A program made the position numbers and the translations under genes. DNA of 64,000 bases from assembly GCF_001613365.1 (NCBI RefSeq), contig NZ_BDCF01000009.1:186001-250000 (forward strand), in the 5' to 3' direction. Positions 17,782 to 25,892 of this stretch are shown here, in pieces. The notes under the pieces were generated by a model. It did no database searches. It saw nothing but the letters and a program-made list of their open reading frames with translations, and was not told the DNA's origin. Source of the DNA: Nocardia xishanensis NBRC 101358 (GTDB taxonomy: Bacteria > Actinomycetota > Actinomycetes > Mycobacteriales > Mycobacteriaceae). Each line of letters opens with the position of its first letter. Position 1 is the first letter of the stretch.

Positions 17782-19220
17782 TGTCGACCGTCGACCTGGT
17801 CCTGACGGACACTCGCGTCTGGGCGCGTGGCCCGGCCACGCACTGGGACGCGCCGCCCTCGGTCGTGTTGGGCAGCAACGGAAATCTGGTCGTCGGCGAG
17901 TCGTTGAACCCGCCGACCCAGGTCAGCTCCGCCGTCCAATTCGTGCCCGCGGAGCGGATTGCGCTGCTGCCGCGCGTCCCCGCGGTGTCCGAGGCGTTGA
18001 CCGCGGTCTTCGGCACGGCGCTGGAGAACCTCGGCGTCGCCGTGCCGTGTGAACGCATCACCCTCGTCTGCCCGACCCAGTGGGGCGGCCCCCGGCGCGC
18101 CGTGCTGGACGCCGCCGCCCGCCGGTTCGCGCACGACGTGGCGTTCGAGGACATGGCCGCGCGCGCGGTGGCGACCGACGAAGGCACCGCGCGGAGCCGC
18201 CGCACCGTCGTATTGGAATTCGGCGCCATCACCACCACCGCCACCGCGGTGACGCGTAGCCACCTCGGCGTGCACGTCGAAGCCTGCGAGTACGAACCGA
18301 ATCTCGCCGTGGCCGACCTCGGTATCGAGCAGCGCGCCTTCGACATGTTGACCGCCCTGATCACCCGTCTGCTCGACGGCCGCCCGGCGGATGTCGTTCA
18401 GGCCGTTGGCGTCTCGGATCCGGCCAAGCTCGACCTCATCGGCGCCGCCGCGCAGCAGACTTGCGGTCCCGACGCCGAGCTGCGGCCGATCTCCGGGGCC
18501 GAACTGGTCCGCGGGACGCAGCAGGAACCGGAATACCGCCCCGAAGCGGCCCCGGCGTTGCCCGCCAACGAATGGCTCCAGCCGCTGCGCGAACGCGCCG
18601 CCGCCCAGGCCCCGGACCGCCCGATCGCCAAGTACGTCCTCGCGGGCGTCGCCGTTGTCGCCGTAGTGGCAGCGGTCGTCGTAGGTGGCGTCGTCGTATC
18701 CGGCGGCTCGGACGAAGCCCCGGCCGCGGCGCCATCCAGCACCGCACCGATCACACTGTCGGTCCCACCCATTCCCTCGCTGCCCCCGACAGACTCGCCG
18801 GGACCGCAGGAAACCGTGGGCCGCATCCGTTTCAAGGTGCCGGACGGCTGGCGCCTCACGCCGCCCTCCGGCCAGAACGGCGGCCGCGTCGACCTGTCCC
18901 CCCAAGACGGCGCCCGCTATCGAATGACCCTCGTCCAAACCCCGGTCGCCCCGGACGCAGGCTACGAACAGATCGCCGCCAATCTCGAAGCCCAGATGAA
19001 ACAGAAGCCGTCGATGAGCGACCTCCGCCGCGACGTGGTCTTCGGCGGCCGCTCTGGACTTGCCTATTTGGAACGGCCGGAAGGTTCCACGGTCCAGTGG
19101 CACGTGCTCGTGGAACATGGAATCCAGGTCAGCATCGGCTGCCAGTACGTGGGCAACACGTGGAACGGATTCGAGCCGACGTGTGAGAACTTCACGTCGT
19201 CGGTGCATGTGGTTCCTTGA
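17781..19220 (+). CDS. Type VII secretion-associated protein, Rv3446c family
   Basis: A 479-residue protein. The N-terminal 250 residues look like a divergent actin/Hsp70-type fold (VVLGSNGNLVVGESLN, VVLEFGAITTTATAVTRS). A single membrane helix (YVLAGVAVVAVVAAVVVGGVVVSG), a Pro/Ser/Thr linker and an extracytoplasmic domain of about 130 residues (GRIRFKVPDGWRLTPP to the end) follow. This architecture and position immediately after eccC match Rv3446c of M. tuberculosis ESX-4. Its function in secretion is not known. Start ATG is fused to the eccC stop, so co-translation is likely. Confidence 0.85.
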   Translation: MSTVDLVLTDTRVWARGPATHWDAPPSVVLGSNGNLVVGESLNPPTQVSSAVQFVPAERIALLPRVPAVSEALTAVFGTALENLGVAVPCERITLVCPTQWGGPRRAVLDAAARRFAHDVAFEDMAARAVATDEGTARSRRTVVLEFGAITTTATAVTRSHLGVHVEACEYEPNLAVADLGIEQRAFDMLTALITRLLDGRPADVVQAVGVSDPAKLDLIGAAAQQTCGPDAELRPISGAELVRGTQQEPEYRPEAAPALPANEWLQPLRERAAAQAPDRPIAKYVLAGVAVVAVVAAVVVGGVVVSGGSDEAPAAAPSSTAPITLSVPPIPSLPPTDSPGPQETVGRIRFKVPDGWRLTPPSGQNGGRVDLSPQDGARYRMTLVQTPVAPDAGYEQIAANLEAQMKQKPSMSDLRRDVVFGGRSGLAYLERPEGSTVQWHVLVEHGIQVSIGCQYVGNTWNGFEPTCENFTSSVHVVP

Positions 19221-19244
19221 GCGGGGAACCGTTCGGCACAAGCT

Positions 19245-19281
19245 GATTCGGGCCCCCAGCGAAACGCTGGGGGCCCGAATC
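19245..19281. terminator. Strong bidirectional terminator-like hairpin
   Basis: A perfect 16-bp stem: GATTCGGGCCCCCAGC pairs with GCTGGGGGCCCGAATC around a GAAAC loop. It sits between the convergent ends of the eccC operon and the WXG100 genes, so it can stop both. No U-tract follows on either side, as is common in actinobacteria. Confidence 0.75.
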
Positions 19282-19304
19282 GCTCGAGTCGATCCAGTCC
19301 GAAC

Positions 19305-19601
19305 TCAGAAGAGGTTCGCGAGCGCGGAGTCGGTGCCTTGCAGCTCGGCGTTGCCCTTGCTGACCAGATCCGCGGCACCTTGCAGAGTAGTCTGCAGCTG
19401 CGAGGCATGCTGGCCCCAGCTCTTCTGCATTTCCTGGAAGGCCTCGGTGGCAGCACCTGCCTTCCAGCTGTTGTTGACGAAGCCGACAACCGCATTATGG
19501 AATTCTTCGAGCATGTTATTGATTCCGTCGGCCTGTCGCTTGATGTCCATTGCACCAGCTTCGACTGCACCGAAATTGGCGGAAATGTTCTGGCTTGACA
19601 T
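19305..19601 (-). CDS. WXG100-family (ESAT-6-like) secreted protein
   Basis: A 98-residue helical-hairpin protein. The turn motif is NSWKAG, a W-x-x-G variant of WXG, with SWKAGAATEAFQEMQKSW after it. There is no signal peptide. Such proteins form heterodimers and are exported by ESX systems through EccC. The upstream gene encodes its likely partner, 35 bases away. Position next to the ESX-4 core suggests the role of EsxT/EsxU, but orientation is opposite to that in M. tuberculosis, so no symbol is assigned. RBS AGGAG precedes the ATG. Confidence 0.87.
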   Translation of the reverse strand: MSSQNISANFGAVEAGAMDIKRQADGINNMLEEFHNAVVGFVNNSWKAGAATEAFQEMQKSWGQHASQLQTTLQGAADLVSKGNAELQGTDSALANLF

Positions 19602-19636
19602 GTGGGCTCCTAGAATTTGGCGTGAATGTTAGGGAA

Positions 19637-19969
19637 TCAGAGCGGAGGCAGATCCAGGCTGGATGCGTGCTGCTGAACACTCTGTTGGAAGACCTGGTCG
19701 CTGTCGGTGAACTTGTTACTGGCTTTCACCATGTTCTCGACGGTCTGGAGGAGCTTGTCGTTGACCTTGTCCGCCTGGTAGTAGTAGCGCTCCATGAAGG
19801 AGTCGAAAGCGCGACGGGCGTCACCGTTCCAAGTCGCGGTTGTCGCGTCCTCATGCGCTTTGACGCGATTGATCTCGGCTACCAGTCGAGCGTGCCGGTC
19901 TTCGCACTGTTGAGCGAAAGCCTTGAGCGCCTCGGCATCAACGTCTGTGCTTTGTGCGGTCCCTGACAT
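19637..19969 (-). CDS. WXG100-family (ESAT-6-like) secreted protein, first of pair
   Basis: A 110-residue helical-hairpin protein with the exact W-x-G turn in TATWNGDARRAFDSF. A second-helix segment, YYYQADKVNDKLLQTVENMV, follows. It would pair with the following 98-residue protein as the ESX-4 substrate dimer. Base composition is slightly lower in GC than the eccC operon. The ESX export signal YxxxD/E may be the FTDSDQVF region, but this is uncertain. RBS AAGGGA lies upstream. Confidence 0.86.
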   Translation of the reverse strand: MSGTAQSTDVDAEALKAFAQQCEDRHARLVAEINRVKAHEDATTATWNGDARRAFDSFMERYYYQADKVNDKLLQTVENMVKASNKFTDSDQVFQQSVQQHASSLDLPPL

Positions 19970-20357
19970 CGGGGAATCCCTTCGTTTCGAGTTATGGTCG
20001 ATAGGGGCCGAGCCGCTGTCGACCCTTCAGATAGTTGGACGCGCCCGGGGCTCAATCGGTTCCAACCAGTCCAACAATCCCAAGTCCAAGTATCTGTGAA
20101 GTCCGCCACCTCTGGGCGGGCTAGGAGCTGCCTGAACCACGGATAGCTGAATGCCCCGGACGTCTCGATCGAGGTATCGACGCATCGATCACCGCCAGCC
20201 CCCTGGATCCCCTCCTTCCCCCCTGCTCGGTACGTCGGAACCGGCGAGCGGGCTAGCTTGGATCACGATACCGAATGGCATCCCGATGCGCTAGCACGAT
20301 CGTGACAGCTGAAACGGCGGTCGGAGACATTGGCGTGATGGACGTGGCGGTACGGGC
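19970..20357. other. Non-coding spacer with esx promoter
   Basis: 388 bases between the WXG100 pair and the kinase gene, both on the minus strand. I see no credible gene. A GTTGGAC at 20034 is matched by GTCCAAC at 20069, an inverted repeat in promoter position for the esx pair. The part next to the kinase stop holds nothing I recognise. Confidence 0.4.
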
Positions 20358-21938
20358 CTACTTCGTGACGACTTTCGCGATTGCGGGAACAACCTTGTCG
20401 ACCAACACATTAGGTGATTGGTTTGTCCATACCTGAAAGGCTTGAACGGCGGCAAGATCATCAATAACCACGATCTTGGCAGAGCTGTTCATGATGCCGG
20501 CCGGTATGCCGCGAAAACCCCCATTACCGGCCTCGCGGTCGGTCCTCAAGACCAACACGACGTCGGAGTGGATGGTGAGAAAGCTGCTGATAGACAGCTG
20601 GCGCGGAGACTTCTCGTCGCCGACCTTCTTGTACTCTGTATTGTATTGGAAGCCGATGTCCTGCAAGAAGTCCGCCTGATCACTGGGAGTCAATGCCACG
20701 GTCAGAGTGGAGTCTCCGAGATTCAGGGCAGTGATCGTATTTCCGCTGAACTGAGGATATTTGGTGCGGGTTTCCGCCAGCAGGTCTACTCCTCCGGCGT
20801 TGGGGGAGGCGGACTGTCGGGTGAAGTAGAACGTCCCTGCTGCGACTGCTGTCGCGATCACCAGGGTCAGGATCGTCGGAACGAGGATCTTGCGAACGCG
20901 TGAGCGGCGACGGGTGCGGTCGCTGCGGACGGTTGTTTTGAGGCTCGGATCGGTGCTCCCCGGAGCGTGTGCGATCGGAAAATTGGGTTCGGTTGGATTC
21001 GGGGCCAACGGAATCCGAGGATTGTTCGCGCGCCCAGCGAACGATGCGCCGCGATCTAGCAGGTGTGTAGACACCGGCGCTTGAGGAGAAGGCGTGCCGT
21101 AGAGCGCGGCCTCGGCATCATGGGTGAACGCGCGACATGTGTTGTATCGATCGGCGGGGTCCTTTGCCATGGCCTTCTCGATGACCGCATCGAGCGCGGC
21201 GGGTAGTCCTGGACGGGCCGCGCTCACCTTCGGTGGCGGCTCGTGCAGATGGCCCATCATGACCACTGCGGGCATCGTCGAAGGATATGGGTTCTGACCA
21301 GTCAACAGCTTGTAGAACGCGCAGGCGAGGCTGTAGATATCGGCGCGATGGTCGAGCCGGTCACCGACGAGTTGCTCGGGCGGTGCATAGGCAACCGTCG
21401 CCATGAAATTGCCGGTAGCCGTGAGGTCCTGGCCATCCTCCGCGGACTTGGCGACGCCGAAGTCGGTCAGCAGGACGCGCTCTTCTTCTCCTTCGTCGGC
21501 AGCGGAGAGCAGGAAGTTCGCCGGCTTCACGTCGCGGTGTAGAAGCCCGCGCCGATGCGCGTAGTCCAAGCCTTTGCCGACTTCGGAAACGATGCGTAAT
21601 GCCCGCTCGGGTGGCATGGCCGAGGGGCCTTTCTGTACTTCCGCGGCGGCGTCCGTCCCGTCGACGTACTGCATGGCGATCCACAGTTGGCCGCTCTCTT
21701 CGCCGCGGTTGTAGACCGCGACGATGTTCGGATGGTCCAGACCCGCAGCAAGATTGGCTTCTCTCTCGAACCGTGCTCGGAACTCTGGATCCGTCGAGAG
21801 GTCGGCACTGAGGACCTTCAGAGCGTCGCGTCGCGGCAGTATCGGGTTCTGGGCAAGATACACCGTCCCCATGCCACCGCTGCCAAGAAGTTGTAGCACG
21901 CGATAGCCGCCCACGATTGTGCCGGGGCGCAACGCCAT
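20358..21938 (-). CDS. Membrane Ser/Thr protein kinase (Pkn2/Hanks type)
   Basis: A 526-residue kinase. The N-lobe has the Gly loop LGSGGMGTVY (residues 18-27) and Lys41 (ALKVL). The catalytic loop is HRDVKPAN (134-141), DFG is at 159-161, and the activation segment runs to APPEQL. A basic juxtamembrane stretch (RTRRRSRVRK) leads to one helix (about 351-373). The last 150 residues are extracytoplasmic with no PASTA or other domain I recognise. AGGAGGA upstream fixes the ATG at MALRPG. The layout resembles PknF-type kinases. FHA-domain proteins encoded within 9 kb are plausible readers of its phosphothreonines. Confidence 0.92.
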   Translation of the reverse strand: MALRPGTIVGGYRVLQLLGSGGMGTVYLAQNPILPRRDALKVLSADLSTDPEFRARFEREANLAAGLDHPNIVAVYNRGEESGQLWIAMQYVDGTDAAAEVQKGPSAMPPERALRIVSEVGKGLDYAHRRGLLHRDVKPANFLLSAADEGEEERVLLTDFGVAKSAEDGQDLTATGNFMATVAYAPPEQLVGDRLDHRADIYSLACAFYKLLTGQNPYPSTMPAVVMMGHLHEPPPKVSAARPGLPAALDAVIEKAMAKDPADRYNTCRAFTHDAEAALYGTPSPQAPVSTHLLDRGASFAGRANNPRIPLAPNPTEPNFPIAHAPGSTDPSLKTTVRSDRTRRRSRVRKILVPTILTLVIATAVAAGTFYFTRQSASPNAGGVDLLAETRTKYPQFSGNTITALNLGDSTLTVALTPSDQADFLQDIGFQYNTEYKKVGDEKSPRQLSISSFLTIHSDVVLVLRTDREAGNGGFRGIPAGIMNSSAKIVVIDDLAAVQAFQVWTNQSPNVLVDKVVPAIAKVVTK

Positions 21939-22058
21939 TCGGTCCTCCTCGACGGATGTTGAGAGCCCGGAACTTCGAGCCTTGGAAGAATCTAGCAAGC
22001 GGTGGGATCTCGTGCGGCCGACCGCCACTCGGGCAGACATCGTCTGCCTTGCCTCGGG

Positions 22059-23297
22059 TCAGGCGCTGACCAAGAGCTTGTACTGTGCTGCTGTGCGTTG
22101 GTGTAAGTCCTGAACGTTTCGCCCATATACCTGTGCCACGTGGCGATCTACCGCAAACCAACACACAGGCGGATGTTCCCATGCGGATGAACTCCCAGGT
22201 TTGGCGCCGAAGCACTGGGCAATCGGCATGTTGGGAGGACTGTCCACCTTCACGTAATTCTCATCCACTGCTACGAGCGGACGGAGTGCGGCAATCAGCC
22301 GTGTTGTGCTGTCGTGATCTCGAGTGCGGTAGACGAAGGTCCTTCCGCTGACCGTGAGGTAGTCGAGACCGGCGTCGTCGTAGGCCGCCCTGGCCAGATC
22401 TGGATGGGACTCGGGATGAAGCGCGGCGCGTTTGGGGTAGACCCCGGTCGGGTCTGAGCCCTTGGCGGGGAGCTCCTCTTTGGTTGGTGGCATCGTTCGA
22501 CTGAGCAAGCCGTCCACATCGATGGGAAGCGAACCGATCTTGTCGACCGGTGTTGGCGAGTAGCTCTTCAGCATCTCGATCTGCTTATCGAAGGCCCGCT
22601 TGACCAGATCGGCCGCCCGGGCCGGCTCGAATGGGCTGCTGATCGGATCCTCGATGCGCAGATGAACGACAATGTCCCCAAGAGCGATCCAGGAGTTCAT
22701 CGCGGCGGGGTGGTATTCGAACCTCTCGACAACTTTGGTGCGAGCCTGTGGGTAGCCCGGGATGCCGAAAGATTCGCCGCTGGTCCGATCGGCGAGAGCT
22801 TGGAAAGCTGAGTTGGCCTGCTCCGGGGTGGCGAATCGGATCACGTACAGTCCGGCTGAACTGCCGAGTCCGTATTCTTCCCGTCGTTGACCGCGGGTGT
22901 GCCAACCGGCAACCACGCCTGGCGCCACTGAATTGAATTCATCGAGGCCTATTCTGGTCGCGGCGTACACATCCGGTGGATCGTTTGGAGTGATGATCGC
23001 TTGGCCGAATGATCTGCTGCGTTCATGGATGAATCTACCGTCGATCTCCATGAGGAGTGGCATGGCGCTACCGATTCTGATCGCTTCCAAAATCGCGCCC
23101 GTATCGGAAGTTCTCGTTTTCTCGACATCTGATGGTGTAACGGGATAGTTCCCGGAGTCCAGCTTTGCTACATCGATCTTGTCTGGTTCCGCGGCAGAAT
23201 TGTTTCCGTCATTACCTCCGCAAGCGCTCGTCGTGAGCGTCAGAGCGATCAGTGCGGCAAACGCACGAAGGTGTGGTCGCATGGCTCGGTCACTCAC
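22059..23297 (-). CDS. Lipoprotein of the DUF7373-type family, copy 1
   Basis: A 412-residue lipoprotein: signal peptide with lipobox TTSAC, then a domain found in all four tandem copies here. Shared marks are an N-terminal LDSGNYPVTP, a central IRFATPEQANSAFQAL, the YSPTPVDKIGSLPIDVDGLLSRT segment, and the C-terminal end QDLHQRTAAQYKLLVSA. Function is unknown. A GTG start is used; an in-frame ATG at 23282 would shorten it by five residues. It overlaps the end of the upstream paralogue by eight bases, so the two are probably co-translated. GC content is clearly below that of the ESX-4 core. Confidence 0.8.
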   Translation of the reverse strand: MSDRAMRPHLRAFAALIALTLTTSACGGNDGNNSAAEPDKIDVAKLDSGNYPVTPSDVEKTRTSDTGAILEAIRIGSAMPLLMEIDGRFIHERSRSFGQAIITPNDPPDVYAATRIGLDEFNSVAPGVVAGWHTRGQRREEYGLGSSAGLYVIRFATPEQANSAFQALADRTSGESFGIPGYPQARTKVVERFEYHPAAMNSWIALGDIVVHLRIEDPISSPFEPARAADLVKRAFDKQIEMLKSYSPTPVDKIGSLPIDVDGLLSRTMPPTKEELPAKGSDPTGVYPKRAALHPESHPDLARAAYDDAGLDYLTVSGRTFVYRTRDHDSTTRLIAALRPLVAVDENYVKVDSPPNMPIAQCFGAKPGSSSAWEHPPVCWFAVDRHVAQVYGRNVQDLHQRTAAQYKLLVSA

Positions 23298-24504
23298 TCT
23301 TCACTAGAATCGAGTATTGTGCGGCTGCGCGCTCTTGGAGCGGTCGATCGACCCTCGATAGTTGGGGGGTTGATGAAATTACAACCGCGACGTAGCGGTT
23401 GTACACAACGGCACATAAACTCGTGTAGCTTCGATTCGGGTCTGGCAGGTCGAGTTTCAAGCACCGTGCATCGATCAGGCCAGGAGGGGGATCCATTATT
23501 TGGTCGTCTTTCCCCGGTCGCGTCAATGCGGTCTGTAGTTGAATTGCGGCAGCGAGGTCACGTGACCTATACACCGTCCCTGCGCGGTTTCCGACGAGAT
23601 CGACACCGCTTCGTTCGAACTGCTGGCGGACCTCGATGGGGTTTCGTAGGAAGTGGAGAAACCCTGAGGGTTCGAAGACTCCGAAATCTTCCTCGAAGAG
23701 ACTCATGAAAGGGTCGCTGTAGTCTTTGGCCTTCGGAGCGGCGCGTCGCATGATGCCACCAGGATCAATCGGCAGGTCCAGGAGATCATCGAGCGGTATC
23801 GGTTGTTGCTTGTCGAGCTGGGTGATCTGCATGCCGATCGCCTTCTTCAAGATGTCGGCCAGTCTGGCTTCGCCGGGTTCCGGCAACCCTGCGTTCGTTA
23901 TCACCACATAGGGACCGTGCGGCTGGAATGATATCGCTGTGAGCCCATCCGCCGAGGTTGCGTGTGCATCGGGGTATCCGTCGATCGGAATGGTATGGCG
24001 TTCGCGCTGTTCCCTCGTGATTCGGTCGAATTCGTCGGCCGCATTCTTTGCTGCGGTATCGGTGGGGAACCGCAGCACGGAGATGATCAACTTCTTGGAA
24101 CTGCGCAAGCTGCCGTTTGTTCGGCTCGAGTAAGCACCCGCAATCAGGCCGAGTTTATCTGCGACTGGGCCATACTCTTTTGGGAATGCGCCATCGACTG
24201 TCATGCTGAAAGAATCGGCCATCAACCGGACGTAACCGAGATGAGTAAGATCGCTGTCCACATCGAATGGGTGTACAAGGACATTCAATATCCGCCGAGC
24301 TTCGATGAATTGTACGTTCCTCGTGCTGTCGAGTGTGCGGAGCTCGAACGCGGTGGGTTCCTTCTCGTGGCCTCCGGTGGTGAGTGAATCCAGGTCGACC
24401 GGCGTGAGTCCAGGTTGTGGATGTCCCTCGATGGAGCTCGCGCAACTTGTACCGACGATCAACGCGACTGCTAATGTGGCGATCAGCCCGAATCTGGTTT
24501 TCAC
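23290..24504 (-). CDS. Lipoprotein of the DUF7373-type family, copy 2
   Basis: A 404-residue lipoprotein with signal peptide and lipobox VGTSC. It shares the family marks: PIPLDDLLDLPIDPGGIMRR, the ISVLRFPTDTAAKNAADEF segment and the closing LQERAAAQYSILVKSE. Paired cysteines near the C-terminus (ARCLKL and TSLCAVVYNRYVAVV) probably form a disulfide conserved among the copies. Eleven bases separate it from copy 3, so transcription is shared. The function is unknown; surface location is inferred from the lipobox. Confidence 0.8.
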   Translation of the reverse strand: MKTRFGLIATLAVALIVGTSCASSIEGHPQPGLTPVDLDSLTTGGHEKEPTAFELRTLDSTRNVQFIEARRILNVLVHPFDVDSDLTHLGYVRLMADSFSMTVDGAFPKEYGPVADKLGLIAGAYSSRTNGSLRSSKKLIISVLRFPTDTAAKNAADEFDRITREQRERHTIPIDGYPDAHATSADGLTAISFQPHGPYVVITNAGLPEPGEARLADILKKAIGMQITQLDKQQPIPLDDLLDLPIDPGGIMRRAAPKAKDYSDPFMSLFEEDFGVFEPSGFLHFLRNPIEVRQQFERSGVDLVGNRAGTVYRSRDLAAAIQLQTALTRPGKDDQIMDPPPGLIDARCLKLDLPDPNRSYTSLCAVVYNRYVAVVISSTPQLSRVDRPLQERAAAQYSILVKSE

Positions 24505-24514
24505 GTGAGAATCC

Positions 24515-25732
24515 TCATTTTCGGGTGAGTAGCACGTACTGTGCTGATGTCTTCTGGTGCAGATCCTGCACTTGTTCCGCCCTGGTCAGAATGATATATC
24601 TATCGACCTGGAATACGCATGAGCTGTAGGCCATTCTTTCGATGCCGAGGGAATTGTAATACTTTCCCTCGCATTCGGCATTCGACCCGAGTCCGGCGGG
24701 CGCGTCCAAAAGCTTTTCATCAGATTCTAAATGTGTCGATGGTCGCCATGATTTCCACAATGATTCCGCACCTTTGCTGGACTTGCTGCGAAAGATGACC
24801 GCATCGCCGAAAGAAATCAGCTCAATACCCGCCTTCTCCAGTTCCCCCAGCGTGGTCTGGTCTGGATTCGCCAACAATGGAAGTGAGCCGCGGCCGGTGT
24901 AGAAGCCATCGGGTTCGGGCCGACTTGGCGATTCCGGATCGCTCGGCAGTGTGCGTCCGAGGATGCCATACGGATCCAAGGGGATTCGCGCAAGCTGATC
25001 CGCCGGCGTCGGCGCAAACTTCTGGAGCAGCGGTATCTGAACGTCGAGCATGCGCTCGACCTGCGAAGTCAAAGCAGGGAGGTCGGGTAATGAGGTGTCG
25101 TCCACGACTTTGATGAAGATTACATAGCGGTCGTGGACTGTCCAGGAACCAATAGAGGAGACTGTCGGCCGCCAGTGGGCGGAAGTGTTGGGGTGCTTGG
25201 TGATCGAAACCGGCTGATTGTCGCGGTTGTAGGTGAAGTCATCACGCTCCAGCGCCGGGCCGACCCCCTGCGCGGTCTGGGCGTCGGGAAACATCAGCAC
25301 CGCCAGGTTCATCGTTCGCCGCTTGTCTTCTGAAGCCCCGCCGGTGGACCAGGCATTGACCCATCCTGTGACAAGATCCTTCGCGACCTCGTCGAACGTG
25401 TCATTGATGACCAGGTTGCCGAGGGTCTTGCGGTTGAGCACTATGTGCGGTCGGAGATGCCAGGAGTCCTCGACATACGATTGGTCCGCTTCGTAGGGGA
25501 GAGCAACGTAGTCGGCGAGCCGCTGGGCTTCACGCGCGCGAGCCTGCTCACTGCTCTTCGCGTTGCCTATTTCGCGCGGCTCTGTCCGATAGTTGCCGAC
25601 GTCGAGTCCGGATGTATCAGCTTCTACTCGGACCGCTCGTCCGCTCACTTCAGCGCCGCATGCGCTCGCGGTGAACGCCAAGGCTGCCGTGATGGCCACT
25701 GTGATGGCAGCACGAATTGGTATGGGCTGCAC
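24515..25732 (-). CDS. Lipoprotein of the DUF7373-type family, copy 3
   Basis: A 405-residue lipoprotein with lipobox TASAC. Family marks are LDVGNYRTEP, the NLAVLMFPDAQTAQGVGPAL segment, FAPTPADQLARIPLDPYGIL and the end VQDLHQKTSAQYVLLTRK. The start is GTG with GAGGGGGG upstream, and both lie in or next to an 11-bp inverted repeat that could form a hairpin over the start codon. It is the first gene of the three-copy transcription unit, 160 bases from copy 4. Confidence 0.8.
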   Translation of the reverse strand: MQPIPIRAAITVAITAALAFTASACGAEVSGRAVRVEADTSGLDVGNYRTEPREIGNAKSSEQARAREAQRLADYVALPYEADQSYVEDSWHLRPHIVLNRKTLGNLVINDTFDEVAKDLVTGWVNAWSTGGASEDKRRTMNLAVLMFPDAQTAQGVGPALERDDFTYNRDNQPVSITKHPNTSAHWRPTVSSIGSWTVHDRYVIFIKVVDDTSLPDLPALTSQVERMLDVQIPLLQKFAPTPADQLARIPLDPYGILGRTLPSDPESPSRPEPDGFYTGRGSLPLLANPDQTTLGELEKAGIELISFGDAVIFRSKSSKGAESLWKSWRPSTHLESDEKLLDAPAGLGSNAECEGKYYNSLGIERMAYSSCVFQVDRYIILTRAEQVQDLHQKTSAQYVLLTRK

Positions 25733-25783
25733 AGGTATACCCCCCTCATTTCACGAACCTCGCAGGATATTACTGTGCAGCCC
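25724..25783 (-). promoter_or_regulatory. Inverted repeat over the translation start of lipoprotein copy 3
   Basis: In the direction of transcription GGGCTGCACAG is followed after 38 bases by its exact complement CTGTGCAGCCC, which contains the GTG start codon. The GAGGGGGG ribosome site lies in the loop next to it. The pairing could hide the start codon. Confidence 0.45.
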
Positions 25784-25892
25784 GCCCTACGTCAGCGTTG
25801 GGCCGACACAGCAGCCGCGGTCTATGAGGCGGCCGGATCGGTCTGAAGCCTGGTGGGAGTTGCGGTCGGGAAGGCCGGTTCGAGGTCGTGGC

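Noticed and set aside
20034..20075. GTTGGAC/GTCCAAC inverted repeat as an esx operator
   Set aside because: Only seven bases per arm with a 28-base gap; it is mentioned in the spacer entry but is too weak for a separate claim.
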